A DNA stretch of 64,000 nucleotides from Mermis nigrescens (Eukaryota; Nematoda; Enoplea; Mermithida; Mermithidae): positions 1,007,308-1,071,307 of the forward strand of contig JAVLUZ010000154.1 of assembly GCA_036768485.1 (NCBI GenBank), read 5' to 3'. Both the position numbers and the translations under genes were made by a program. Position 1 is the first letter of the stretch; the number at the start of each line of letters is the position of its first letter. Below the pieces are notes generated by a model. The model saw only the letters and a program-made list of their open reading frames with translations, was not told where the DNA came from and did no database searches. Below are positions 1 through 12,124 of this stretch, in pieces.

Positions 1-1206
1 TCCTTAAAATTGAAACGAGCAGTAGAAATCAGGCAAATCAAACTTGAAATTAAACCGATTGGTAAAATAAATGTGTAAGAAAATCAACACTGAATAAGAG
101 TAGCTCAAAATGGGCTTATTCTAAAATTTATTTAGGAGTCAAAAAATCTTCAAATCAGGATCAGTTTGTGATGTTTTTAAGCATCATTAATGGGAAAATT
201 AATCAAAATCGCAATAACGCGCACACTTTTTTATAAATAAATTTCGCATTTTTAGCGCTAAAATATGCACAATACTTGTTAGAGCGTAATCTTCAACGAT
301 TGTCTAACTTCATAATTATCCTTCCATACATTTACGTAAGGGGCAAGCTTATGGAAGTCTAAGCCATAAATTAGCAGCAGCCGAATTATGTCGGTCTGTC
401 TGTGTGCTGGCGAAAATCCCAAAAATGCCAAACTGGCGAAAATCCCAAAAATGCCATTTATTCGATTCTGGGGATTTATTGATATTTGGGGGTTTCCCGG
501 ATTCTGGAGGACTAAATTTTTAGAAAATTATACGCCAACGTGGTGTCTAAACCCCCAGAATGGAAGGATAAAAAATTTTTTGAGGAGAATGAGACAGTGA
601 AAGTCAAAAATATATAAAAATCAAACATTTTCTATAAATGTGAATTGTAAATTTTATAGTTTTTACGCCATTTGTTAGACCTTTATACCAGTTTTTGACC
701 ACAGAATGCGCTGCAATCTGGGTGTCGGCTGGTCTGAGGTAGGGGGGTCAAACATTGAGCTTTCCGGGTCAAAATAACTTCAAAAACCGATATGAATGCT
801 TAAAATATCGTTAAAACAGCGTTATTCTACAATTACGGTCAATTTCAAGCAATTTTTTCACCCATGTTTGGCCTTGGTTTTGCCTCATTTCCCAGAAAAT
901 TTCCCATTTTTACATTCTGGGGATCTAGACCCCGCAACCTCCCCCAATCTTCCCCAAGTGCATGTCATTAACTCGGAAAATTCCTCGGCTTACCCCAGAC
1001 TGGTTGACCCCCAAGACAGGACGTGCAAGCTATGGATTAAACAGTTTACACAATTCTATGATTTATACCAAATTTTGAGACTATTTTGGCTTTAAAAAAG
1101 TCCTAGGTCGAGCCTAGATGGGTTGACCCCGTTCCGATAGGCCACGCTCTGCACCTATGCTTGAAACCACAAATGTCTCGCAAATCCCTTCTCTTATTAA
1201 TTGTAG
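1..1206. other. 3' flank of gar-2 with degenerate repeat fragments
   Basis: No gene seen. Segments near 400-600 and 880-1130 contain C-rich phrases (CCCCAGAAT, GACCCC) like those in the R families elsewhere in the window, but are too diverged to bound. Confidence 0.4.
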
Positions 1207-1247
1207 TTTATTCCGTTAAAGCGGTCGTTTTTTGCTCCTTCTATATA

Positions 1248-1253
1248 TTTATT
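1248..1253 (-). promoter_or_regulatory. possible poly(A) signal of gar-2
   Basis: AATAAA on the minus strand about 210 nt after the stop codon; a second copy lies at 1207-1212. The motif is common by chance in AT-rich DNA. Confidence 0.35.
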
Positions 1254-1463
1254 TCTGCGAGTAATTTTTTCGAGTGTTATAACCGCATCACCGAGTGAGT
1301 GAATTTCCTAAAAATAGAGCCGCTAATTAATGGAGCTCCTTAATGGAAATAAACGAAGCGTACTTGCATAATAAGCTTACCTACTTTTTGTCCTCTAGTT
1401 TTTTGGTCCTCGGAAAGGTCGTTGAAATAAACGTCAAGCCGCAATACGTAATGGTAATTATTT

Positions 1464-1730
1464 TTAACTTCGACGAAAGTCGCCCCTCAAAATGCGCAAA
1501 AAAGTTTTGCGAAAAAGTCGATTGGCGAACGCGTAGGCGAACGGATTCATCGAACTGTTCAAATAGCACAAATAATAGCTGGTCATAAACAGGGCCGTCG
1601 GCACGCATTTGGAGCAAAAACCGTAAATCGTCGCCACGATGTAATAAGGGGACCAAAAAAGGGCGAAAGTGCCCACGATGACGGTAATGGTGCGGAAGGC
1701 TTTGCGGGCTCGCTTTTCGGCTCTTGTCAC
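1464..1730 (-). CDS. gar-2: gar-2 exon C: TM6, TM7 and C-terminus
   Basis: A clear acceptor TTTTTTGGCAG|GTGACA precedes 88 codons and a stop. The sequence begins VTRAEKRARKAFRT at the cytoplasmic end of TM6, then TFALFWSPYY (the usual CWxP has Phe for Cys), extracellular loop 3 with two Cys, and TM7 with YLNSSMNPFAYAFAN. It ends RILRGDFRRS, a short tail typical of GAR-2 receptors. Exon B joins upstream across an intron of about 4.1 kb filled with R3 repeats. Confidence 0.88.
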   Translation of the reverse strand: MTRAEKRARKAFRTITVIVGTFALFWSPYYIVATIYGFCSKCVPTALFMTSYYLCYLNSSMNPFAYAFANRLFRKTFLRILRGDFRRS

Positions 1731-4700
1731 CTGCCAAAAAATTAATTATTCGTGCGTGATCATATGTGTTCTTGGCGAAGAGGAAGTTTGGGGGTTTGAC
1801 CCCTAGAATGGCTATTGACCCTGTAAAGTAGCTGCGATCCCCGGAACTGTAGATTTTTCGTAAAACTCGCAAAATGTACGCTTTTTAAGCCTTTTACCTC
1901 GTTTTCGGCTCAAAAGTGTCAAATTTTCTGATACTCATTTTTTGCCTTTGATTTGTTCAATTTGCTCGATTTTTTCAAATTTTTCGAGGTCGAAAAATCA
2001 ATTATTTATTCCTAGTGTGATGACCATACGTGTTCTGGGATGTTTGTCACCGCGATTGGATAATGAACCCCCGCAAAAGGGCTGCGACCCCCCAGAATTG
2101 TCGATTTTTCGCGTAAATCGTAATAAGTGTGCTTTCTGAAATGTTTTTCGCTCCCTAGGCTCAAAAGTGTCAAATTTACGATCACTCATTTTTGACTATA
2201 TTTTGTTCACTTTACTCAATTTTTCCCAATTTTTTCGAAATTTTTTACGTGTTTAAGTTATGGAAAGAACGAACGTTTTCAAAAACGTTAAAAACGGTGT
2301 TTTAGACTCTTACCCACCTTTTACCTTTTTTTACCCCGAATAACAACTTTTTTTAAATTTTTTGGGCCTGACCTTCCCTGAATTTCCATGCTCTGTATTT
2401 ATGTATGTATAGCGATGACTGGTGACCCCAAAAAGGTTGATTATTTGATTATTTATATCTATTGAACCACACGTACAACCATACATGATCCTGGGGATTC
2501 GGAGGAAGAGGCTTCACTTCCAGAAAGGTTCTAACTTCCTAGAAATTTTTCACCTTAGGATTCACGATTTTCCAAAAAATCATTGGAAGGTGCTATTTTA
2601 AGCGTTTTTACCTATCTGTTTGCTCGAAAGTGTCAAATTTTCGGCGCTTTGCGCCATATGCTAATATTAAGATTATATGTGGTTCAATTTATTCGGACTT
2701 TTTTCGAAATGTTTTTATGTTTTCACGTTTAGAAAGGTATCATAGTCATAAAAGCCAAAAAATGATATTTTTGATGAGTATTCACCATTTTTGAGCTCGA
2801 AAAAAGACACATAAGAAAGAGTGTTTGTTTTCACCCCCTGGAATTCCCATGCTGTACATATCTCATATACGCTGGACTACATTTTCTTGGTTTTCGCGGA
2901 AAGGGAGATAAAATACTTTAGTGCGAACACGCACGTAAGAATTTAGGGATTAGGCTGGCTGGACCCGTAAAAATTTTTAATTCCCAGACACTAACATGGG
3001 GTTTAGGAACCGAGCCAGACGCCGTAGACAAAATATGGGGAAAATTATGCAAAACTGAGGTTAATGGAAAATGAAATTTCAAACTTTTCTGCAAAAAGGT
3101 TTGAAATCGACCAACCAACGAATGTGCAGTGCAATTTTAACTCTATTTTGAGGCTTATACAAAGAGGCCATAGAAAAAAGCTCTCTGGTTGACTCTTGTT
3201 GAGCGAACCCCTCACTGGCTATGTTCTACATCTATGGCTTGTTTTGAACCCAAAAATGAAAAGAATAAGTTCTTTGGGGAAGGAAATCAAAAATTTTCTG
3301 TAAAATAATTTGATATTAACCAAAAACCATGGGTGTATAATATTTTTAAACTATTGCACTTATATGAATGTTAAGCGCCCCAAGTTCACAAATGCACCCA
3401 TGATGCGTAAATCAACGTTGAATCTACTTTCCGATTGTTTTCCACAAAAGCTTTTACGTAGACATTGGAGCAATCTACTTCATTCCTTAGGATCAATTTC
3501 ATTCACGATTCGTTAATAGAAAAATATTTCTTAGAGGTCAATATCGAAAATGGTAGTTTTTTAAACCACGAGGGAGAATTTCAGAGAAAGCTACATATAT
3601 GTACGTATTAGATTGACAGTTTTTTCAAAATTCAGCAAACGTGGTTCGCAAATTTGCACGTTATAATTAATGACTGAGCCAAAGACTTCAGCATAAAATA
3701 ATATCATAAATCAATAGCGGTGGGCAGAATAATAGGTTTTCTGAGCAATATTTGTATAGGATACCTCTAAGGGGACCACATCTTAAAGAAAAAATACTGA
3801 AAGATCTCGGCCTGGTTTCAAAAGACAAACCATTGCGCAACGAATTCTATTGTATTATCAAAAGACTGCAGTCTTCGTTGAAAAACGTCAAATATTTCTG
3901 CAACTTTTACGATGAATAGAATAAATTGTTCAAGATAAAAACCCCAGGCGTTTCCTTATAAACTGTCAAAATTAAAGGAATAAATTATTTGACAGTAACA
4001 ACACTGATAACGTAGAAAATAAACAGATCCGTAATTTTTTATTTTTTTGAGTATCATCGTACATGATATTTATGAACTCTCAAGATTATAAGGCCGTACA
4101 AAGACTTTGATTCGGTTTTATAAATGTTACTTATCATTTATTCAAATTTTTAAATTGAATCAAAGCAACATTATATCGGAAAACGTGGCATGACTCGCCG
4201 AAATTATAAAAATAATCAATATCTTCAAAATTTTCCGGATACTTTATTTGATTTATATCTTAGTTGTACTTGATTATTTTTTCGCAAAGATTTGCAATGA
4301 TCGTATTTACTAACTTTAAATTAGCTCAATTAAATTTCTCTATCATAAAAGAGTGTTTTTGTCATCCTAGGATTTTTTTGATTAATTTCATCGTCTTTCT
4401 AAGCCATAATTTTTCGATCGCTTGCAAAAACCGCATTATGTTTTTTGATATCCTTCGTTGAGTATTAGTATAGTTGCCACATAAGATATTATAAAAATCT
4501 CATGTAATTGAAAAAGCGACCGATTTCAGCTTCTAAAGAATGCTATATTTACGCTCGAAGCTATCTGTTGTTGTTTCCTAGTGCGTTTTTCATATTCATA
4601 ATTGACCTGCGAACATCAAAAAACGTCTATTCAATCGATTCTTACAATCGTTCTTTTTTCTATTTTCCTTTAATTGGCTTAGTTTCTTTCTTTCCCTTTC

Positions 4701-7700
4701 TAATACTTGCCCTTTTGAGTTTTTCTTTCTCCTTCTGGTTCTTTTTTAACATTTCATTACTTCCGTTCGCTAGTTTGCATCTTTCTTTCCACTTCGTTTT
4801 CTCTCTTTCTTCCTCTTTTCGCTCTTTTCTTACCCGTTATAGTTACTTTTCTTATCATGATTTTCTTTCTTTTTCCTATTTATATCTTTGGAATTATACA
4901 AAAGAATCGACTTACAGTTTTCACAAAGGAAAGACAGTGAAAATCGTGGGCGACATAGTTTCACATAAATCAGCAAAATCTCGGAAATGTGACGAAAAAA
5001 AGCATTATTTGATGCCTTTGTTCAATTTAATAGCTTTCATGATAAAAATAATTTAGAAAGTTCAAACTATTTCAAAATGATATCATGCATAAAAATTATT
5101 TGGGCTTGAATAGCAGTGATTTACAATTGCTACTTCGCAATCACCAGAAAAATTATTATTTGTGCTGAGGATTTGAAAATTTTCTGAAAATTGCAGCTTC
5201 GTTTTGCCGTAAGTCGTGTGGTAATAAAATACTGCAGCGTTGTTTTGCTGAATATCTTCGAGGAATGACTATTTACGAATATTTTTATTTTCGGCCATCG
5301 TTAGCCGCGAATTCCGTAAATTTTTCCGACACTTAACGCCAGATAATAGCTATCTATTGACTTTTGACGTTTTTAGATGAATAATTTACCAAATTTTTGA
5401 TGAAAGTCTTAAGAATTTTAGGTGCTCTGTGTAAAATTGTTCAAATAGATTTTAGGACGACTTTAGGTGCGCGAGCACAAGCGAAGGAAGCAATTTTTTA
5501 AACCAACCTCAGCTTGAAATTAAAAATTTTATTCTATATAGCTCCGAAATTGCAGTTATTCGAATTTCGCACTTTTATACGCCACTAACATTTGATGATT
5601 TTTCGAAATTTTTCGGAGAAATTGTGCACCTTGAATGATTTCGAATAAAATTGGGCGACCGGAAACGGACAGAAAAACGTTGAATTTTCAGAGAATTTTT
5701 AGTGAATTTTCTGGATTATAACTATATCCAAATGTTTGCAAATCTTTTTCTTTTTTGGAATCTTTTCAATCTCTTCAAAGAATTTAATTCACAAATTAAT
5801 AAATTTGCAAACTTTTCGGCGCTCTGGTGCAGCAGCCACGTCGGATTGGTGAACAAAGTGGCGACCCAGCCGCCGTTGACTCCTCGTTTCCTGCCGTTGA
5901 CGGACACCGCGTCGTCGTTGCTGTTGGTGGCCGCGTCTTGCCGACTGGCCACCGTGTCGTTGCTGTCCTCGTCGTCGACATCGGCGGGTGACGCGACGCC
6001 GCCGTTGCCGTCGCCGCTGGCGCTTTTCTGCAATCGCTGCTGCTCTATCATTTGCAAGCGACGCCGGTCGTCGCTCGACAAGCACGATTGCCAACTTTCG
6101 CGATAACTGCGCCAGTCGTCTTTATCGCTCTTTTTCTTACCTTTAAATCATTTTATTTTCAGTCACTATTGTCTGCCATACATAGGTATGACGGATTTGG
6201 GGGTTCAGACCATGAGTGTTCTTGGGGGATTCGGGAGATTGAGCCCTAGAATGGCTACTGACCCTCTCCGTAGAATGGCGGTGATTTCCTTCCTAGAATT
6301 GTATATTTTCCCTAAAAAATCATAAAAGTAGCGCGTTTTAAGCGATTTATATCGTTTTTGGCTCAAAAGTGTCGAATTTTCGGCACTTCACGCCATATAC
6401 TGATTTTTTGACTATATTTTGTTCAATTTACTCAATTTTTTAGAAATTTTTCAAGATTTTTACGTTTTTATGTTCCAGAAAGGACGAGCATTGCCTGAAA
6501 CGTCAAAAACAGTGTTTCCGACGTGTACCCACAGTTTTTTAGCCCAAAAGTGAACTTTTAAAACATTTCTGGGCCTGAACGTCCCCCCAGAACTTCTATG
6601 GTTTACATGTAGGTTCATACTACACAAGAGCGTGGATTTGGATCCAAAAACACATGAAATTGATAGACTCTCTTATCACATTCAGATTTGCCCATAATCC
6701 ATTTGCTGCTTATGTACAGTCCGATTCCAGAAGTCAGAAACGCTCCTCAGAACGCTCCTCAATCCTCAGAATAAAATTTTTGAAAATTTTTCCTTTTTTC
6801 GTTATTTTTCCATGCTAACGGTTAGAAAATAAAAAATGAAATTGATTCGTTTTTTAACCTAACACAATTTTCCAGCATTTTCTGGCCATTGCCAAATTTT
6901 CCGTCCACAGATCCGCAGAATTTTAACGTTATACCAAAATCCTGAGCATCCAAGGATTTTAAAATATCAACATAGGTCCTGAAAATTGTTGGTCGTTTTG
7001 TCCGTAATGCACACCAACAGGCCAAACTTTACTTTATTGTGTGAACGGAAAACTTGCAGATGTATGTGGAAAGAAACGATATTGGTTGAAATGAAGAGGG
7101 CATGCAAAAAGAGTGCGGAAAAAAATTTCATGGAAAACGGACCAATATTAGTGGAGATAGAGTTACGGTACTTTACTTTGTCATGAATGCACTCAGATGG
7201 CAGGCAATGTAAGCGAGAATATAAATGTGGATCTGAGGTGTTTCAAAAACTAGGGCATCAGGAAAAGTCTGTGGCGATAAGAGCAAAAACGATTGAACAA
7301 GTCACTCCGGATATAGCTACATTGAAGTGGGGTATTTTACAATTTACCAAAAGTGTTCCGAATTTGGGCTAAAAACATATTTATCTGACATTTTCAAGGT
7401 CGCTGATTATGAAAAAATGACTTTTATTGCGCGGAAGAAAATTTTTGTTTCAAAATTTTTAAATTTGAAAAAAAAATTTTTCTGCATATTTTTTCTGTCA
7501 TTTTACTTGATAAGATATGTGAAAATTCAAGTTTCTGCTTAAGTGACGCTCAGGCTTAGGCTTAGTGCATCTGAGAAGGTGATTTCGGCTGCTTAGGTCG
7601 AGATCGCTCCCGCTTAGATCGAGGTATAGATGCTTAAGTCGATGTATAGATGATTAGGTCGATGTGTAAATGCTCAGGTCGATGTACATATAGATGCTTA

Positions 7701-10700
7701 GGTCACCCTAAATTGGGTAGGTACATGTTATTCTGCATTCTACTGTTTGAATCTTCAAATGGTTGGAACTTTGAGATAATACAAAAATGCTGTTTGTATC
7801 GTATTTAAGTAGAAATCTTTGACTGGATGTAAACAATGCTAAAAATAGTACAATTGAAAAAAAATTTTTTGAAAATTTGTGCAAAAAATTATGAAAAACT
7901 TTTCTTCAATCTTGGTTTCCGCGCAGTATAACTTAATTTTTTGTAATCTGCGACCCCAAAAATGGTAGAAAAATATGTTTATAGTAAAAATTGGAATCTT
8001 GATAAACTGCAAAAATTCCTTAAAGTGGCTCAAAATGGTGAATGTCGAAGTATGATGTTTGAAGTACCGTAACTCTGCGAGTATTGTATGGATTTGGTTA
8101 ATTTCTTTTTTCCGCGTCTTTTAGTGACACAGAGTATCGTTTTTGCGAAATTGTCTGGCAGTTCTGCCGAAATGGCGCAAAATCGGTTCACACCATATTC
8201 TTCAAAAACTCCCACCAACGTCTACCTGTCGTTGATAACTATTACTTACTTTAGAAAAACAATAATGTTATGTGCGAAATTTTAAAATGTCCCAAGATCG
8301 TATTTTGAAAAATTTCTACTGCACTCAACACAAAAAATGGCAAAAAGGCGATTTTTTGCAAATTGCGGGCTGCATTAGCTTCTGGGACTTCAGTTTTCAA
8401 ACCTGCTTATTAAGATAATGATGGGTAGCTACGGAAATTTCTGTTTTCTTGAGATTGAAATGACCAAAACATAATTTTTCCTTCGCAACTTTCGGACTAC
8501 AACGTCTGGTGAAATTAAGCGTGACGTGATTAAGTGCTAAAAATTAATTATTCCCCTTGAATTCGCTCACTAAGATTCTTTCAAAAAAATCTGCTGGAGG
8601 TGCCTAAACAAAGCATTTTCGCTTTGAGACAATATCTTAAAATAAAACAGTGAAGTCAACGGAGCGAGGCGAAATAATTCAGCAAAATAATTGAACGTCA
8701 TAATCAAAAGTTATTGGTATTTTTTTAATTTTAAATCTCGTGTCAAAAATAGTGCAGATAAATTCTTATCTTCAGAGAACAATCATTCTTAAACGCTAAT
8801 ATTCAACATATTACAGGGTTAGAAATTGAGAATCCTAATTCACCAAGAAAATGTGCTGAACTCGCAAACCTCGCACTGTAAATCTTAGATAGATAAGATA
8901 TCTCATAAAATATCTGGGTGATAAGAAGCAAGAATTTCTACCAAATTTTTTTCATAATCTTGTATCCGTTCGAATACAGTACAAACGCATTAACTTTCCA
9001 AAGAATATAGAAATATCGGAAATTTTAAGAATCTATTATGTTGGAAATTCCATGCTTCATAAAAAACGAATGGGGTTAACTTGACAAGTTAAATATTAAA
9101 ATCAATGCATAACGGATTTTTCATCGTCCTCGCCCATAACAATATTCATGGTTGATAACTGACTACAAAAATCGATTCCCTCCACACTAATTTTGGAAAA
9201 AGCTGCCTTAATCAATTTCAAAATATAAGAGCATAAAGAAAGCAACACAGTAATAAAAATACAATCATAATCAAAAAAATAATTTAAAAAATAATCAAAG
9301 GTAACGTTATTAAGTTTAAATTATCAATATATCATTTTTCGTAATTCTTGATTTGCTAATAACTCATTACTTTATTATTGCTTTATGTTTTATGATCTAT
9401 TTATTGTAATTCATTCCTACGCCTATTTTGCTTAATATTTTAGCAAGCAAAATCAGCGATTCGATCATTACCACGGACTGATCTCCTAGACGTAGAGGCC
9501 GATGGCCCCGGAACGGTCAAGTGAGTTTTTCCACCAGTACTTTCGCCGGAAAACGAATAATGACTGATCGACGAGCGCAAATCTATCGAACTTTTCGACG
9601 ATCGTTGAAACGAGTGAATCGCCGGCTGGTTTCGGACGCCATTATCCGAATCGGTGAAGATATCTTTCTCAATAAAGCTATAGTTGCTAAACGAGGGTGA
9701 AATTACTTTGTTCAAATTGTTGTTATTGATATTACTATTATTATTGCTGTTGTTGTTGCCGTTGCTGCTGTTGTTATTGTTATTGTTGCTGTTCTTGTTG
9801 CTGTTGCTGTTGCTGTTGTTGTTGCTGTTGTTGTTGCTGTTATTAACGTACTTCGGCGCGTTTTCATCCTCGACAACAGGCCCGGGCCACCGATCGCCCA
9901 ATTTCGGGTCTCTTATTTCTTCGCTGGCCATCGTGCTGACGCTCGTTTCAAAATGCGGCATCCCGGACGTTTCTTCGGCGAAAGAAATCGATTCGTTGCC
10001 GATGCTGCCCAAAAATCGAACGCCACCGTCATCGTCGTTCAAACCGACCGTGCTTTGTCCCCCCAAAGTTACCGAATCTTCGTCGTTGCTGCTCGCCTCT
10101 TCGATGAAATCGAGCGGACGGGCGATGAAAGCGTCGAATTCCAGCAACGAATCGACGCAGGGGTCGTCGAATAAGCTGCTGTTGCTCACGTTATCGTACA
10201 AGTCCAGGGAGCATCCCGATTCCTGTGGCTTCAATTTTTGGACCGCCTCCGGGCGGAAAATATGGGAACCGTACTTCTATTTTCCGGGTCTATCGCCGCG
10301 GATTGGTCCAGGGATTCTAATTCGCACGGTTGCAAAAGAAGGTAGTCGGAGATGGCGGAAATTAATTCGGTGGGCTTTTTGGTAAAATTAGGGGTCAAAC
10401 TGGGTCGTTCCTGAACCGAGGGCCTTTCGGATACCCCAAAATTCGATTGACTATGTTCGTCCCTAGTTCTACCGTCTACTGAAATCGCCGTCACGCTCCC
10501 AATCGTCGTCGCCTTATCGATCGATACCATAATCGTGTTCTCCGAGCCGCGACGCTGGTCGAACAATTTGGGGAGGCTCCAGTGGGGGACCCACCCACAG
10601 CTTCCATCGCCAGGGTCCCCTGGACGCTCGGTATAGCCGTTGTCGTAGTGCTAGTAAGGGCGCCGGCGGTGATATAGCCCGAATCGTGCACCAGCTCGGT

Positions 10701-11591
10701 GTACTCGGCCCCTCCTCCGGTCAAAAAATCGTACGCCTTGTTGCCCGATACGAGGTCGTTGTGCTGCTGCTGGATGACGTTGGGGTCGGAATTTTCGATT
10801 CGGGACAAGGCGTTCATGAACATGCCCACGCCCACCTGGGCCATGCAACGCTGGCCCAATAACAGGGCCAGGGTTTGCTTCTCCTTGGCCTTGCTCCGCT
10901 GCTCCAACGCCTTGGCCGCCACGTGAATGCCCCGGTACAGCACGGACATGGCCACCAGCGTTGTCCAGTAGTATACGATGTACATGGACATATTGACGTA
11001 GGGGTCGTTGAGGAATGGGGCGTAGCATTTTTGCGACCCTTCCTCCATGACCTCGTCGGTCATCGCCTCCCAGGCGAATATCATGACGCCGAACAGCAGC
11101 GACGGCAGCAGCCAGCTCAGCACTATCATGACGTTGATTTTGTTGGGCGATTGCCACATGCGATACCTGGCCGGATAGCAGACGGAGCAATAACGATCCA
11201 CCGTAATTAGCATAACGGTGAGTATGGAAACCAAGCAGAGGGTGTAGTCGAGGCACAGCCACAGTTGGCAGAGCACGGTGCCGAGCGGCCAGCGTTCCTT
11301 GCCCACTACGTAAATGGTCAGCATCGGGAATCCCTCCATGCCTATGATCAGATCCGAGATGGCCAGCGAAACGATAAATTTATTACTAAGCTGTCTCCTG
11401 ATGTTTCTTTCCAATTTGTACGCCAATAAAACCAATAAATTGCCCAATATAGTCTCGACGGAAAATAGCGAAATTAATATCCACAGAAATACGATCAGCC
11501 AGGTTGGATAGGGCTCCGTTGGGAAGGGCTGCTCGTCCGACGTCGTAGATTGATTGGCGTCGGTTGCGCCGTTTTCCAAACGTACTATCAT
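1464..11591 (-). CDS. gar-2: GAR-2-type muscarinic acetylcholine receptor (whole gene span)
   Basis: Class A GPCR for acetylcholine at the plasma membrane; GAR-2/mAChR-B-type receptors usually couple to Gi/o (family knowledge). Seen: a short N-terminus with an N-Q-S glycosylation sequon, TM1 with GNLLVLLAY, TM2 with LAISDLIIG, TM3 with LDYTLCLVSILTVMLITVDRY (amine-binding Asp and DRY), a TM4-TM5 segment with YVNMSMYIVYYWTTL, a third intracellular loop of more than 500 residues, then TM6 with ALFWSPYY and TM7 with SSMNPFAY (NPxxY). The long loop and the RAEKRARKAFRT entry to TM6 are typical of GAR-2. Three coding segments: 9472-11591, about 5813-6140, and 1464-1730. The total is about 900 codons, a plausible length for this type. 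The subtype name rests on remembered family features and has not been searched. The first segment has two frame breaks. Confidence 0.85.
1758..2875 (+). repeat. three consecutive R3 elements in the gar-2 intron
   Basis: Three head-to-tail diverged copies: about 1758-2000, 2031-2411 and 2485-2875. R3 hallmarks: a start like CATACGTGTTCTTGGGG, phrases CTCAAAAGTGTCAAATTTT and GACTATATTTTGTTCA, and an end CCAGAATTTCCATGCTGTAC. Other copies are at 6207-6612, 17703-18118, 30245-30596, 37390-37620 and 41089-41475. Termini resemble those of R1, R2 and R4, so hAT-type MITEs are inferred; I saw no clean target duplication for these copies. Confidence 0.7.
3120..5700. other. gar-2 intron, no gene recognised; pyrimidine-rich tract
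   Basis: Unique-looking AT-rich DNA. At about 4630-4890 the plus strand is a strong TTTC/TTCC tract. It makes a stop-poor 182-codon frame at 4508-5056 dominated by Phe/Ser/Leu, which I take as an artefact of composition. Confidence 0.55.
5813..6140 (-). CDS. gar-2: gar-2 exon B: distal part of ICL3
   Basis: An acceptor (TTTAAAG|GTAAG at 6141/6140) in phase 1 joins exactly to the phase-1 donor of the upstream exon, giving a joint Gly codon and then KKKSDKDDWRSYRESW. About 109 residues: a basic start, a Gln-rich helix (RRRLQMIEQQRLQK), an Asp/Ser-rich acidic stretch, and a hydrophobic end (GGWVATLFTNPTWLLHQ). GC content is far above the flanks, which supports coding. The acceptor lacks a good pyrimidine tract. 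The donor is uncertain: GAAAA|GTTTGC at 5813 is phase 2, while the next exon starts in phase 0. Either an acceptor 6 nt further in (ACAAG|A) is used, or one G is missing at the donor. Confidence 0.65.
6207..6612 (+). repeat. R3 element just upstream of gar-2 exon B
   Basis: Starts CATGAGTGTTCTTGGGGG and shares the R3 phrases GGCTCAAAAGTGTCGAATT and GACTATATTTTGTTCA and the ending AGAACTTCTATGGTTTACATG. It lies within the intron about 70 bp from the exon B acceptor. Confidence 0.7.
6613..9439. other. gar-2 intron between exons A and B; short tandem repeat
   Basis: No coding sequence recognised. At about 7600-7710 four or more copies of a roughly 20-bp unit (GATGCTTAGGTCGATGTATA) lie in tandem with small changes. 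The rest looks unique. Confidence 0.55.
9472..11591 (-). CDS. gar-2: gar-2 exon A: TM1-TM5 and most of ICL3, with two frame breaks
   Basis: The start is taken as the ATG at 11591. The frame runs upstream only to a GTG at 11609 beside a TTCAG|GTGAGT sequence, with a stop just before, so 11591 is the first usable ATG, about 26 codons before TM1. The frame runs to about 10569, switches at the C4A3 run (10567-10573), runs to about 10236, then switches at the A5 run (10235-10239) and continues to a CGTG|GTAATG donor at 9471. Both switches correspond to one missing base in a homopolymer. Composition stays coding-like through all three frames, and no good intron explains them (44- and 47-bp introns are possible on paper). 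The last part encodes a long Asn/Ser tract. Confidence 0.82.
9709..9846 (-). repeat. AAC/AGC trinucleotide tract encoding poly-Asn/Ser in gar-2 ICL3
   Basis: A run of GTT/GCT/ATT triplets on the plus strand codes for about 45 residues of mostly Asn with Ser on the minus strand. The antisense reading gives a spurious poly-Leu ORF. Such tracts vary in length and are common in disordered loops of insect proteins. Confidence 0.85.
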
Positions 11592-11670
11592 CTCGCAAAA
11601 ATCACTCACCTGAACATCATTTAATCAATTGAAACGTTTCTAAATCAACTATCATTGATGATACAAGGAT

Positions 11671-12116
11671 CAGAGGCGGATCCGGGGTTTTCTGGAGGGA
11701 CTGAACCCCGAATTTCCTCAATATAGTCAAAAATTGTCCAACAAATTCGTCTACTGTGACAAAAGTGGCGATTTATCACCTTCCCAAGCAGAATTATTTT
11801 TGATGCGAAAAAATTTAAGTTTTTAACATTTTATCGGAGTTTTCCATAAAAAACTCGCAACATTAATGCGAAAATTGACAAAACGCCAAAAAACAATAGA
11901 GAAATCATTGAAATAACTACACAATCTTTTTTCTGTACAAAAACTATTCTGACGAAAATAACTTTTTAGCACCAAAAGAGTCAATAAGGGTCATTAATGT
12001 GTACAACTATGCGCGCCGGAAAATTTAAAAAATCGTTTGAAAATTGTTAAAATCATCAAAAAATACATTGACGTCAGGGGCAGCCGCCTTTCCCGATCTT
12101 TCTAAATCCGCCCTTG
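11671..12116. mobile_element. G1: hAT-like MITE (CAGTGGCGGATC type)
   Basis: Begins CAGAGGCGGATCCGG and ends TAAATCCGCCCTTG, imperfect inverted termini. Flanks are ACAAGGAT (11663-11670) and ACAAGCAT (12117-12124), matching at 7 of 8 bases: the 8-bp duplication expected of hAT. It lies just upstream of gar-2 exon A. Related copies are at 45098, 55973 and 61204. Confidence 0.75.
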
Positions 12117-12124
12117 ACAAGCAT

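Noticed and set aside
4508..5056. 182-codon open frame rich in Phe, Ser and Leu
   Set aside because: It coincides with a TTTC/TTCC-rich tract that lacks stops by composition; no domain or splice evidence.
9684..10385. 233-codon plus-strand frame with poly-Leu
   Set aside because: Antisense of the gar-2 Asn/Ser tract and loop; a shadow.
10651..11262. Long antisense or shifted frames over the receptor exon
   Set aside because: Overlap TM domains that read correctly in the 11591 frame; high GC leaves shadows open.
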